Source of the DNA: Enoplolaimus lenunculus
Taxonomy: Eukaryota; Nematoda; Enoplea; Enoplida; Thoracostomopsidae
Reading direction: 5' to 3'
DNA: 64,000 nucleotides
Assembly (NCBI GenBank): GCA_030248215.1
Contig: JASANG010000188.1
Span: 62,001 to 126,000, forward strand
Below the pieces are notes generated by a model. That model had not been told where the DNA came from. It saw only the letters and a list, made by a program, of their open reading frames with translations, and searched no databases. Below, in pieces: positions 12,601 through 22,904 of this stretch. The position numbers and the translations under genes were made by a program. Every line of letters begins with the position of its first letter. Positions within the stretch are counted from its first letter, which is position 1.

Positions 12601-14360
12601 TCCATTGCTGTATTAAAACAAAAGCCACTCCCGTTTGGCGAAACATAAAACAATGGCACACAAATTCTACGTCTTTGTACCTTAAACTGTTTTTTGAACT
12701 GTAGACTTCACTTTTAAAATCGCGTTACTCTTTAGATCATCAATTCCTCAAAATTCGTTATTCCGCTTAGTTATGCATGTAAAATGTCCAGGCACAGCTT
12801 CATGTCACAAAACCAAGAGGGTGTGAACGACAATATACTACACTCTTAAACGAAAAAACCACCATAATCACAGACTTACCTCCACATATGTTTCAGGAAA
12901 CAATCCGTGGTCACCTCGCTCATTGTAGCCTTCCCACCATCCATCTCCAATATCCTGCAATGTTTAGCAAATTTTTTACACAATTTAAAGTATGCCAGAC
13001 TGTTCTTAACCATATACTTTGAACTTTGTGGTAACACGTTCCATTTCAATAAAAATGAAACCTAACCTGTTGTGTAAAACCAAATAGATATCTTCATGAG
13101 CGCCGTGAGTACGTTGGGCGAGAAGGGAGGAATGCCACAACTTTCTCTTACGGACATCTTCGACCACCCGGCCGAAAATTTTTCCATGTAAGGAAAATTC
13201 TCCTTTCGCGCCCAACAAATATTGTTGCCTCCATAAAAGTGGCATTCAATATCTCAAACTATATTTACAGCAATCCTGAAATGGGCACGCTCGTACTAAA
13301 CTAACATCACTATACTCCATCTTTGATGCCTTTTTAACACGAAAAACATATCCGTCATGTATGTCTGTCTAGGAAGGAGCCGGGACTTCAAACCTTTAAA
13401 GTATTAAGCAGCTAAGAAAGCGGGCTTCCAAGCGAACACTCTACCACTGCGCCATGCAGCCCGCCTGTCCAACTGCTAATTCTCGTCGACTATATGTCGA
13501 CACGATGCTGGCGGCAAGCACACTATCAATTACAATGTACATTGCATATTTGCATATGCACCAGGAAAGCATGGCTCACATGCGTACAATGTATAGGACA
13601 ATGTCCGCGCCGCAACAGCCGTATATTAAGTTTTGGGTTTTCAACAGTTTACAATTTACCTGTCTGGTAACTGTCAAAATATCTCCTTCGCGTAAGGTTA
13701 ACTCGCTTGAACCAGGCTGCGCATCAAAAGCATAAATGGCTCTAACCTAAAACTATGCAGTTTGTTCTTGATAACCATACATTGACAAAAATGGTTAAAA
13801 TAGAATTTTAAGACTAAATTTTAATCAGCCCTACTATATGCTTCAGCGCTTAACTGAAACTCAAAAATGTAGGTATTTTACGCATTTAAAAATGAAAATC
13901 CGGCAATACTAATAAAATAATGTAACAAGCGAAAACACGGCTGCCCTCTAAATTTGCCAAAAATTTTTGATTGCATTGCGAACTATACGTCAAAGAAGAA
14001 ATTTTCTGTAAAGTTAGAACATTCGACCGCAACACACGAAGGGATGAATATCATAAAGTACTTTTACAAGTCGACTGTGTTCTAATTGTGAGCTCTGCAG
14101 GATAGAGTGAAACAAGCTGAAGCTTTGTGGGCAAGCCAAGAGCTCAAATAATTTTCATTAAAAATGACAAATCTAAGTTAAATATTGAATTTAAGTAAGT
14201 GAACATACATAGTTTGTCGCAGCGATACTTAAATTCACTATCCGGCTAAGGTGAAGGTATCCACCAAATCAATATCCAGTCGTGCTCTCCTGGACCGACC
14301 GAAACCTTCTTACAGCAACATACAGAACACATACACAAAACTTACCTCGATCGTTGTCAT
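3671..14360 (-). CDS. SNX9: SNX9/18/33-family sorting nexin, 5' part (SH3 domain and acidic linker); runs off the left edge
   Basis: Exons, in transcript order: 14346-14360, 13660-13746, 12880-12954, 3671-3988; all junctions are phase 0 with GT-AG introns. The start ATG at 14360 opens MTTIE, and exons 2-3 complete an SH3 domain (residues 1-59) with the ALYDF-like AIYAFDAQPG, the acidic ELTLREGD loop, the tandem Trp DGWWEGYNERGD and the closing GLFPETYVE. SH3 at the very N-terminus is the SNX9/18/33 layout (lst-4 in C. elegans). Exon 4 (residues 60-165) is Pro-rich (PPPP runs), then Gly/Ser/Ala-rich with DDWG, and ends in DYDDDWSDDDDS, like the acidic WDEDW stretch of SNX9 that binds clathrin/AP-2. 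The PX and BAR domains must lie left of position 1; I found no PX-like exon in 1-3670. Family role: membrane remodelling in endocytosis with dynamin and WASP. Intron 3 is about 8.9 kb and full of repeats, so an extra linker exon there is possible. Without the PX domain, another SH3 adaptor cannot be fully excluded. Confidence 0.85.
4072..4463. mobile_element. Non-autonomous hAT-like MITE, CCGGATA family
   Basis: Starts CAGGGTTGCGACCGGATA and ends TATTCGGTCGCAACCTC. Flanks CTAGCCAT (4064-4071) and CCAGCAAT (4464-4471) agree at 6 of 8 bases. Arms contain CCGGATA/CCGGACACGG words. A fragment of the same type is at about 4855-4915. Confidence 0.75.
5380..6290 (+). repeat. Dispersed repeat copy 1 with inner ~190-bp subrepeats and a GGACGGACAGACGG tail
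   Basis: Words such as ATGCAAATTAGCTATTAG, GTGATCGGTTTTGG and AACCCTTCAGTAACC recur every ~190 bp, followed by a section ending TTCAGCGGCTACGC and a GGACGGACAGACGGACATCC tail. A second copy lies at 9795-10870. Possibly a non-LTR or Helitron-derived fragment; no protein frame, so class unknown. Confidence 0.65.
6500..6910. repeat. G-poor low-complexity tract of CTCAAC/CCAAAC words
   Basis: The plus strand is almost free of G for about 400 bases and is built from degenerate AACTC, CAACC and CCAAT words. The ORF through it (6585-6785) is Asn/Pro/Thr low-complexity and not credible as a gene. Confidence 0.6.
6912..7229 (-). CDS. Possible CG-rich Ser/Ala-rich coding exon inside the SNX9-like intron 3
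   Basis: An open frame from ATG at 7229 (MLFTFGKNPLRSGGGDRW) passes through Ser runs and a seven-Ala run before a stop at 6912. The block is strongly CG-rich with repeated TCG/GCG codons, unlike the surrounding AT-rich DNA and much like exon 4 of the host gene at 3671-3988. A TATATATA stretch lies just upstream on the minus strand (about 7241-7250). It could be an alternative first exon, a linker exon or a CpG-rich regulatory patch; the splice sites I can see are weak, so this is a low-confidence call with no function assigned. Confidence 0.25.
   Translation of the reverse strand: MLFTFGKNPLRSGGGDRWCDRSPSSSSYFSSSSSKSTPLHYSSSSYNAAAAAAASGSLTRTTHRLYRRKATAAALIGLQPRRRHTCVNIRDAMLRSAMVGCAGKG
7630..7930. 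repeat. 74-bp tandem units with TTACGCCTTG and ACATGTATATATGT
   Basis: GTTAATTGCGCC at 7741 recurs as GTTAATTACGCC at 7815, giving a 74-bp period; a partial unit precedes and follows. Each unit has the palindrome ACATGTATATATGT and the inverted words AATTCGG/CCGAATT. Shares words with 2030-2640. Confidence 0.65.
8051..8458. mobile_element. Degenerate hAT-like MITE, CCGGTT family
   Basis: Starts CAGGGTACAACTGGAACG and ends CCCAGTTGCACCTTTG, with CCGGAAACGG and CCGAACCGG arms. No target duplication recognisable, so an old copy. Confidence 0.6.
9795..10870 (+). repeat. Dispersed repeat copy 2, split by a hAT MITE
   Basis: Matches 5380-6290: ATGCAAATTAGC subrepeats, the GGTTAACACCCCAGT section and a GGACGGACAGACAGACGG tail. 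The CCGGTT MITE at 10181-10540 interrupts it, so this element is the older of the two. Confidence 0.65.
10181..10540 (+). mobile_element. hAT-like MITE, CCGGTT family, 3' end lost
   Basis: Starts CAGGGTGCAACCGGAATTCC; body is nearly identical to the copy at 18286-18670. The right terminus stops at AATTCCGTTG, lacking the GCACCCTG end. Inserted in the dispersed repeat at 9795-10870. Confidence 0.75.
10871..12879. other. Intronic sequence without recognised exon
   Basis: Inside intron 3 of the SNX9-like gene. A CCGGTTCCGGAATAAACC scrap at about 12300-12365 is a hAT-family fragment. The minus frame at 11465-11677 has no splice sites in the right phase and a non-ATG start; nothing else seen. Confidence 0.5.
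13330..13620 (-). repeat. tRNA-like dispersed repeat, single copy
   Basis: On the minus strand it reads GCGGGCTGCATGGCGCAGTG (A-box-like) and continues into GTCCCGGCTCCTTCC; it is a diverged copy of the tandem unit at 15436-16390. Lies in intron 2 of the SNX9-like gene. Confidence 0.6.
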
Positions 14361-14879
14361 TTCTTTTATCAATCCACCACTAGCTATCACAGCTGTTTAT
14401 TGCATTGTTATAGGGTTTCTGGGCTAACAATGATAAAATTTTTGTGTCGAGGTTAGCATCCCCGGATCGTTCAGAGAAGCAGCTTGCCTCTTTATTGGGC
14501 TTTAAACATCCTGTGAGGTTGCTTTGTTTCGGCCAAATTGGAAAACGGAACAGCTACAAATTTTCGCTGGGAAAACAGGAAAATGGGACAGGCCTATTTT
14601 GGGCAAACGGCAAATCGGCATAGCTGCAATTTTTCGCTAAGAAAACTGTAACCACAGCTTAATTGCATATCACGAAATCTTTTTCGTTCAAAACTCAGGT
14701 AGAGTTTAAAATTTCAACACGAGAGGATGCAGAATACATCGCGAACTCGACTTTAATCACAATGTGTTAACCGAGTCTATTTGGAAAGGAAGCATTCATT
14801 GTGTAGGTTCAGAAAATGACATGCTGACAAACGCAGTAAATAAACTAAGTTTGTCGGATTTCTCAATTATTAAATTTTT

Positions 14880-15117
14880 GAATCTGCATTGTTTATTTCG
14901 TAGCTAGTGAACAATTTTTATGCAGAACTAGCATTTTTTATCAAATTCAGTGAACTTGCATGGTTGTTCACACATATGAACTAATTTCCTAGGTTTGATT
15001 TTTAATGAAATATTTGCAGCTGCAAGTTTTTTCGAACAAGATTTTTGACATAACTTGCCAGTGCAAGTTGCAGCTGCAAGTTCTCGCGGCAAAAACTTGT
15101 GCGTGTGAATAGGGCTT
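14880..15117. mobile_element. MITE of the GCAGCTGCAAG family
   Basis: Repeated GCAGCTGCAAGTT words and the right end GTGTGAATAGGGCTT. The matching left end (AAGCCCTATTCACACG) is not clear here. Related copies at 37650-37727, 40780-41067 and 56286-56757. Confidence 0.6.
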
Positions 15118-15408
15118 CAAGTATTTCAGCTGTAAAGATTCGCCTAGCCTACGTCAATCTTTCCTCCGAAACATTCACTTAGTCAGTTTTATTTCTTGAA
15201 GCCGATTTTTCCTTTACTATTGCATACTTTTTGAATTTTGGTTTTGCAGAGATATGTACCATTTCACCCAACCTTGCTCAGCCTAAGAAACAAATGTTTG
15301 ACTGGTTGATTATTACATTTAAACACGGTCGCCGAGACACAGCTAGCAGGTATGGATGCGGAGGTGCTTACAAAAACATCTGGTACCGTGAGTTGCATAT
15401 TTGGCAGG

Positions 15409-16760
15409 CAGGGTGCAACCGGAATTTCATTTTTGTAAGCATGTGAGACATGCTTGTCCGTTATGTGCACATGCAATATAGTGCAATGCACTGTATGTAT
15501 GGTAGCTGGCAGCATACGGTCGACAAATATAGTCGACGAAAAATGCAGTTGGACAGGCGGGCTACGTGGCGCAATGGTAGAGTGCTCGCTTAAGGATCCG
15601 TAGGCTGAGAGTTCGGTTCCCGCTCTAGCCCGCTTTTCCAGCTGCTTAGTAAAAGGTCTGAAGTCCCGGTTCCTACCTTGACTGACATGGGGGCTACGCC
15701 GTGAGCGCAATGGTAAACTGCCGCGCTATGAACACGGTATTCAGTCGAAAATAGGATGGACGGTCAAGAGACGACCTTGTTGAAAATAAGGGCATGTAAG
15801 CATGAGACATGCTTGTCCTGGTGCATATGCAATAAATGCAATGCACATTGTGTTGTACAGTCGACAGATATAGTCGACGAAACATGCAGTTGGAGAGGCG
15901 GGCTACGTGGCGCAGTGGTAGAGTGCTCGCTTAAGGATCCATAGGCTGAGAGTTCGAAACTCGCTCTAACCCGCTTTTCCAGCTGCTTGGTAGAAAGGTC
16001 TGATGTCCTTGGTTCCTACCTAGACTGACATGGGGGCTACGCCGTGAGCGCAATGGTAAATTACCGCGCTATGAGTACGGTATCCAGTCGAAAATAGGAT
16101 GGACGGTCAAGGGACGACCTTGTTGAAAATAAGGGCATGTAAGCATGTGAGACATGCTTGTCCGTTATGTGCACATGCAATATAGTGCAGTGCACTGTAT
16201 GTATGGTAGCTGGCAGCATACGGTCGACAAATATAGTCGGCGAAAAATGCAGTTGGACAGGCGGGCTACGTGGCGCAATGGTAGAGTGCTCGCTTAAGGA
16301 TCCGTAGGCTGAGAGTTCGGTTCCCGCTCTAGCCCGCTTTTCCAGCTGCTTAGTAAAAGGTCTGAAGTCCCGGTTCCTACCTTGACTGACAATTTTCACC
16401 ATTTTTTTACCTTCCGGTTACGGTATAAAAAATTCCAGCATTAAATTTTGGTCAGTGGAAATTAAGATATTTTACTAAAAAATGACGATAAAAATTAAAT
16501 AGATTTCATTAATATAGTATGTAAATCTTGTCAATCGCCGAAAATAAGCCATCGAAGGTAGATTTCGCTTCAGTGGATTACGAAAATTTAATCTACGTAC
16601 AGCAGATAAAGTGAATACCTATCTCCACTCCAACTAGAGTTACTTCACCAATAATATTGCAAAGAAGGAAAGTAATGGGTTTTTCGCTGGCATGTATTTT
16701 TCACTTTCTGGTTCCGTTTCTTAATATAATGTTTTCAAATTCCGGTTACGGTAAGAGCAA
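15409..16760 (+). mobile_element. hAT-like MITE (CCGGTT family) split by a tRNA-like tandem array
   Basis: Left end CAGGGTGCAACCGGAATT at 15409-15426; the MITE body resumes at about 16390 (TTTCACCATTTTTTTACC, then CCGGTTACGG). The internal order equals that of intact copies, so the ~950-bp array landed inside a pre-existing MITE. The right terminus is degraded. Confidence 0.75.
15436..16390 (+). repeat. Tandem tRNA-like repeat, period about 345-360 bp
   Basis: The start word AAGCATGTGAGACATGC (a hairpin) occurs at about 15437, 15797 and 16142. Each unit has a tRNA-like segment: paired GCGGGCT/AGCCCGC ends, an A-box-like TGGCGCAATGGTAGAG and B-box-like GAGTTCGGTTCCC; the full units also hold a second A-box-like GCGCAATGGTAAACTGC with AGTCGAAAATAGG. 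Extra bases between acceptor and D arm and a poor anticodon stem mean these are tRNA-derived repeats, not tRNA genes. GTCGAC palindromes lie between the two. Confidence 0.75.
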
Positions 16761-17169
16761 ATATCTGTAAGTGTTGTCAAAAAAGTTTGATTTTGGGTTT
16801 ATTTTGTTAATAAACCCTGGTAACTAATTTTTCAAAATTGTACCAAGAGTTAAAGAAAACACACCAAACGATAAATTTTTCCGAAACTATAAAAATATCA
16901 CTACAACGAAACTGCCGGAACCTCCGGAACAAATGTTACCGGAACCAGGGTTCCATTTTCTGTTGGATCCGGAGCTGAACAGGACTGCGCCGTGCGAAAA
17001 GTGGCACGTTCTCAGGAGGTCAATTTTGCTGGTTGGGGATTTTAACCACCTAGCCACGGTCCTGGACCAAACATAACTGTTGAATATATATCGAAGTGAA
17101 GTAATTCAGAACAGCTCGTGTACGTTGCAATAGACACACCGAAAAGCATGCAATAGTAAAGGAAATGAT

Positions 17170-17320
17170 TGGACTAAATGGGAAAGTTGGGCTCAGCCGA
17201 ACGTTTCTAGGGGAAAGATCGGCCTATGCAAATCTTTACAGTGAAAAGATCTGGCTAGGGGAAAGACCGGTTATGCAAATCTTTCCAGTGAAAAAATCTG
17301 AACGGAAAAATGTACCTGTT
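17170..17320 (+). repeat. Short tandem repeat of GGGGAAAGA(T/C)CGG ... ATGCAAATCTTT units
   Basis: Two to three units of about 55 bp, each with AGGGGAAAGA, CGG, TATGCAAATCTTTACAGTG and AAAAGATCTG words, lying 140-290 bp upstream of the carnitine carrier start. The ATGCAAAT octamer in each unit is a POU-type site; a regulatory role is only a guess. Confidence 0.45.
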
Positions 17321-17459
17321 ACACCAGGTATGTAAAAGTACTCAGCCCTGTTGCGGAAATATTACATACGGTATACTTTCGACAATAAAAACTATTTCAT
17401 CTGGTCATATATATTGTAGTGTAGCATTGCTCGATTCCGCTTAGGTTTGACAATACAAC

Positions 17460-20400
17460 ATGGGCGAACAACAGCGTACAAATCCAGTAACGAACTTTTT
17501 AGCAGGCGGCGTTGGGGGTGTATGTACTGTGGTCACTGGACAACCATTCGATACCGTAAAGGTTACGTAATAAATTTATATTTTTTTTGCGTTTGTCTTT
17601 ATATTTTGTTTTGTTGAGCGCTTGTACTACAACATTTTATTCTGGAGGCTAAACTTTTCGAAAACACTATGCATTTTACCATCATTTAAAAATAAGATCA
17701 CGAATCTTTGGTTTGCTTTTGGTAATAGTTTCTGTAATTACTGTGTTTAGGTTCGAGTTCAAACGCTACAAGTAAAGCCTGGCGAAAAACCTCCATTTAC
17801 TGGACCGTTAGATTGTCTGCGGCAAACTGTGTCAAAAGAGGTATTTATCTGCTATCTGCCAGCGAAAAAGTGTTGAAATAAAGTTAGAAAAAGATACCTA
17901 CTACATCGACTCATCTAAACGATATAAAAACCTTTCTATGAAAAGTTAAAAATTACGATATATGGTTGCTTCTTTGCTGTTACTCTTACTACAAAATACG
18001 TAAACTTAGTTGCGGAATGATATTATATACATTTGAATAATGCCTAATAATAATGTATGTAAGGCCAATATTCGTTGCATGGACACATAATGTCCATAAC
18101 AACTGCTTTGTATTCATTGATTTCAGGGTTTCTTTGCGCTTTATAAGGGAATGGGCGCTCCGTTAGCTGGTGTTGCGCCGTTGTTTGCTGTGTTTTTCTT
18201 TGGATCGTCTGTTGGAAAACGACTGCAGCAGAAAACGCCAGACGAAGTTTTGTCGTAAGTGATAAATGATATGTGTACAGACAGACAGGGTGCAACCGGA
18301 ATTCCGGTTCCGGCATTTTTCCACCTTCCGGTTCCGGTTCCGGTAAATTTTTACCGGATTTAAAAATTCCGGTATTATAATTTGGCCGTTTTCTTAACTT
18401 TGCTAATTTTTAAGAATCTCTTTTGAAAGCCACTTGTACTCCGAATATAAGCCATTGATGGTGGATTTCACTTCAGTCGATGATGAAAATCTAAAATACA
18501 ACAAATAAAATAAATACCTATGTTCGACTAAGGTTATTTCACAAATAATAGAGCAAAAAATAAGATTAAAATGAAATTTTTGGTGAAATGCATTTTTCAT
18601 TTTCCGGTTCCGGTTCCGGTAAAATTTTCAAATTCCGGTTCCGGTAAATTGTAATTCCGGTTGCACCCTGCAGACAGACTACAGTATTCAGTTACGTTGT
18701 CTTTCCTAGTTAGTTATACCAGATTTAATAGTCGTTCTTCTTATCTATTTGCTTAGATTTCTGTGAAAAACGAAAGATTTTTATCAGTTTTGTAATGTTT
18801 ATTGTGTTTGATTGCTTTTTGTAATATCTGACCAGCTTAGCTGCAAAGTGATAATTATTTCACTACATAGCATTCTTAGTTTCACTTTTTTATATATTTA
18901 TGATGTAGGCTGAGTTGGTGAATTACAGAAGTTGTGTGTCGCTTCCGTAGAGTGGATGATTTAATTTCAAAAACCTGTTAAGTTTTCGGTTATATCCGAT
19001 GTAAACTGTGGGTTCAATTAATTTTAGTTTAGTACAGACATTCAATGCTGGAGCCTTGGCTGGTGTGATGACTACGGCAATTATGACGCCTGGCGAGCGA
19101 ATCAAGTGTCTGCTTCAAGTATGAATGTGTGAGAATTTAAAGAAAATGTTTTCTTGTTCGCAACCATCAATGTGAACGTTAAGTTTCCAGTTGCACCTGT
19201 TGTTTTCTAGGAAATTGACAGAAAAAGAAAATTAACATCTATATATTTGTTAATTGACGGTTTATAATTTTTCAGAAATTGCATTTTTGAGATGCATATA
19301 TGTCCAAAAATACAAATTTGTTGTTATTATTAGGTCCAACAAGCTGGTGCCAGTGTGTCTGGGGTTCATTATAAAGGTCCTGTTGATGTGGTTCGAAAGT
19401 TGTATGCTGAAGGTGGTATACGGAGTATTTATCGAGGAACATTCGCAACTCTACTGCGCGGTAAGAATTGAGTATGTAATAATGTTTTATGGCAGCGTCA
19501 TCTTGTTATAGCAATTGTAATCAGAAATGTCTTCGCAAAATATCGCTCAATTCTAGGTTACGAGCTTGAATTAATGAAATATAAAATATCTGTTGTTTCG
19601 GTTATATTTTCAGATGTACCTGCAAGCGGTATGTACCTAGCGTCTTATGAAGGCTTGATGCGAGCATTGACTCCGACCACTGGAAAGTAATTAGATTTTT
19701 AGCTGATTTTAATGTTAACAGTATTTAAAAAGATAATGCACACTTTTGTTTTAAGAATGTATTTATGTAGTAGTTGTCGTTGGTGATTCGTGAGTTTTTC
19801 AACTGAACTTTGTAAAACTATTTTGGGGGATCGAATTGTTTCAAATGCAATTAACGAGGTGAATTTGTGGTAAGCATGGTTTACATAATCAAGCAGTTAT
19901 AAATATGCCAAAATGGAATTAGCTGTGATTCTAGACACGATAAATATTTAAATACTAGTAGTAATAATGACAAAGGTCAGTTAAATAGCTTTTTTACACG
20001 GGTTTTTTTTGTTGTCGCCTTTGCTGTGACTAATTGAACAAATGTACTGTTTCAGTCGAAACGATCTCAGTGTTGGCAAAACGCTGTTCGCAGGCGGTAT
20101 TGCCGGCATTTGTAACTGGGCTGTTGCTATCCCGCCTGATGTGCTCAAGTCTCGCCTGCAAACTGGTACGTATGTTTATTTCGTCTTGCTTGTGTGTAAG
20201 CACATAATAGCGCGTTTAACTCAGTTTTTCTAAACGCCCAGTCTAAAATTAAAAACGTTTCGATTGTAGGATTGGTTTATTATATCGTAAAAATTACGTA
20301 CACATATTACAATTTTGATTTGAAATACCTGTGATTCATTGTTCATTTAAGTTGTTTTAGCTCCTGAAGGCAAATATCCAAACGGAATTCGTGATGTTTT

Positions 20401-21186
20401 CAAAGAATTGATTTTCGTAGATGGAATACGCGGTTTGTACAAAGGATTTGTGCCTGTCATGTTGCGTGCGTTTCCCGCAAACGCCGTAAGTTCATTGTTT
20501 GTAATCAAACTAACGTCTCCTAACTTGTACACGTACTTTAGTTAGTGCTACAATTTTGTGCTTAATATTGTGTCTTAAAAGTTATTTATTTTTGATCTTG
20601 TAAAAATTGTGAAGAAGTTTACTGCAAGACAGTTTATTTTCGCGACTAGTGTTTGATTTGCAAATTCCACACATTTTAAACTATTTGACTCGTAGTTTTA
20701 TATAATTTGCAAAACCGGCTAATGAAAACGCAAACAGGTGGTTAAAGGAGTAAATATATTGTTTTGTGTTACTATAGTCAGTTAGCAGTAATTCGGTTAT
20801 ATAATATAATTATTTGCAACACCGTTCGGGTTAATAAGCAAATTTCTGATCCTGCTTCCTGTGAAATGTTGTTCCTGTTGGCTTGGTTGGAACCCTGCTA
20901 CCGACATTGTGTATCCGGTGAATGTACCGGATTTCTTGCCTGTGGTCGTGTAGTGCCGTTTTGCAGCGTATTTGAAACGAACCGGATGTTCTGTTACATA
21001 TTTGGGACATGGCACAGGTGCACGGGTTGCTGAACTATATTTCTTACTGCTTTAGAATGATTATGCTTGCTAATCGTTATTAGTCGACACTCAGAATTAA
21101 TACTATGTTACGTCATTTTTATTTTTCAGGCGTGTTTCTTGGGCTATGAAGTTTCTATGAAATTATTCAATAAAATTGGTCTGTGA
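17460..21186 (+). CDS. SLC25A20: Mitochondrial carnitine/acylcarnitine carrier, nine exons, complete
   Basis: Exons 17460-17561, 17751-17840, 18127-18254, 19028-19118, 19334-19460, 19614-19686, 20056-20165, 20361-20485 and 21130-21186 join in frame through GT-AG introns to give 903 nt, 300 aa; the human protein is 301 aa. The three mitochondrial-carrier signatures are PFDTVK (29-34), PGERIK (128-133) and PPDVLK (230-235). The [10 protein letters not shown] and RDVPASGMY stretches are diagnostic of the carnitine/acylcarnitine subfamily (CACT), which exchanges acylcarnitine for carnitine across the inner mitochondrial membrane for beta-oxidation. GF(x)[10 protein letters not shown] and [18 protein letters not shown] are the usual carrier repeat-end motifs. 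Intron 3 carries a hAT MITE (18286-18670) that leaves the splice sites intact. No defect seen; start chosen because it is the first ATG and gives the family's N-terminal length. Confidence 0.96.
18286..18670 (+). mobile_element. Intact hAT-like MITE, CCGGTT family, with perfect 8-bp target duplication
   Basis: 385 bp; starts CAGGGTGCAACCGGAATT and ends AATTCCGGTTGCACCCTG (exact inverted repeats). CAGACAGA flanks it at 18278-18285 and 18671-18678. No coding frame. Sits in intron 3 of the carnitine carrier gene. Good family reference copy. Confidence 0.92.
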
Positions 21187-21553
21187 TAAGTGCGTATTTG
21201 CCTATTAGAATTATTGTATTTTATTTATTTTATTGTGTAGTTGCCGAATGATCCTGCTCTGCCCTGTTGATACAAAATACGTCATGTATTTGATGGGTTG
21301 AAGGCTCAAATATTGTCTCGGCGTAATTTGATACGACTTGAGTGGGGGCATCAAGAGTTTATTGATTTATTAGAATTGTAATTTTTGGTTCCTGACCAGT
21401 GAAAAGGGGAACAGAAAACTAAGCTACTTTTTTGAAAACAAATTGTACCGAGTTATTAAAGACGTTCATAGTTTCGTCACAGAAACAATTGTTTGGTTGT
21501 TAAGAGTTAGCGATATTGAACATTTGCCATGACGCTTATAGTATGCAATTATA

Positions 21554-21838
21554 GTGCTGTCTATATATAAACCTATATCTTTTATAAGAAACCTGCTACC
21601 TAAGATATTCGGCTATGTATATAAATCTGTATCTTCTATAAGAAACAAACTGCCAAAGATGTTCGGCTTTGTTCTAAAGATACTCGTACGTTTGGCGAAT
21701 ACACTTGTAATACTTACAAATATAATTGATATTGCTATGAGTACCGTTTTTTACTTAAGTAGCATTGTGAGCGTTGTCACGGTGAAGAAAATCGTAAAAT
21801 TGTTTTGTGGTACATCAGCCACCTGTCCGAAATCCTAG
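21554..21838 (+). CDS. Possible 94-aa hydrophobic protein with an in-frame 54-bp duplication
   Basis: Open from ATG to stop. The stretches YKPISFIRNLLPKIFGYV and YKSVSSIRNKLPKMFGFV are consecutive 18-codon copies; a hydrophobic segment follows (ILTNIIDIAMSTVFYLSSIV). No family recognised. It lies 370 bp after the carnitine carrier stop, so may only be UTR or intergenic DNA. Confidence 0.2.
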   Translation: MLSIYKPISFIRNLLPKIFGYVYKSVSSIRNKLPKMFGFVLKILVRLANTLVILTNIIDIAMSTVFYLSSIVSVVTVKKIVKLFCGTSATCPKS

Positions 21839-21852
21839 CTATACCCATTGGT

Positions 21853-21952
21853 CAAGGTGCAACCGGAATTCCGGTTCCGGCATTTTTTCACCTTCCGGTT
21901 CCGGTAAATTTTTACCGGATTTAAAAATTCCGGTGTTTCCGGTTGCACCCTG
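21853..21952 (+). mobile_element. Minimal 100-bp hAT-like MITE, CCGGTT family, with perfect 8-bp target duplication
   Basis: CAAGGTGCAACCGGAATT at the left, TTTCCGGTTGCACCCTG at the right, and CCATTGGT on both sides (21845-21852, 21953-21960). Only the two arms remain; the centre present in the 385-bp copies is gone, yet it was able to move, so the arms suffice for mobility. Confidence 0.9.
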
Positions 21953-22904
21953 CCATTGGTGTCTGTAGCTCATTAAGTTAAATCTGCATGATGATGTATT
22001 TTCATGGTGATGTAATTTCGTTGCGATATGCACTTTCAGTTCATATTTTGTTCTAAATCATTAAGCTAAATTTGTTGTTAGACGCTTAGTTAGCTTTTTT
22101 ATATATAAATATATATGTATATATAAATATATATGTTTAGTTGATTATTTCATTTTAATGCAAATAGTTTAAACACGTTTCTGAAACGATACTTAAGTGC
22201 AAATCCGTACTTGAGTACGTGCTAAGCTAGAAGCTTAGTTAAGTAAATAGTTAAGTCGCAGGTTAAATCCAGTATTTTGTAAATTTACAAAAATATTTTA
22301 TTTAGAATCATCGTAGTGTTTCGTTGATTCTTGCCTTCGATTTTTGCTACAAAATTCGATATTGAAGAGACTTTCAGTGAAAATATTCAACTTAAATGAA
22401 GCAGCCGTATTGTGTTTAAAATTGTTTAATCACAGACCACATCACATAAGCCTGCATAGTTGTGTATTATTAAGAGTAAGAGTGTACGCCAAAAAGCGTC
22501 GCAAACGTGGATTTTGAACAGGAGATAAGGTGTCAAATACAATAAAATAGTTGACGCTTTTCTATCGGTGGTGTAGCTTACGGGTAACGTCCAATTACAG
22601 ATTTCTCATTGACATTTTTGGTTTGCAACAGTTTGAAATAACATGTTTTTATAATGCTGACTTTCACTGTCCGCTAGGAAATGTGTTAGATATGTTAGTG
22701 GTTTTGTTGAGATTGATATCTTGCGTATTTGCGTTATTGTTTTTAAAAGTAAAGTTATATTCGTTTGTATATGAGTTACCTGCCTATTGTATTCTTATTG
22801 TAGTATCTTATTCAGAGCAGATATTTTCGAGTGCGCTGAGTATAATTGCCATAAGCGAAAATATATTATAGTTGCGTTTTGAGGGTGAGCTATATACTGT
22901 ATTG

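Noticed and set aside
15540-15640. Functional tRNA gene
   Set aside because: The acceptor ends pair, but extra bases before the D arm and a poor anticodon stem, plus tandem repetition, mark it as tRNA-derived repeat.
15264-16402. Minus frames with SQGRNRDFRPFTKQLEKR text in two places
   Set aside because: Duplicate frames created by the tandem tRNA-like units; no coding features.
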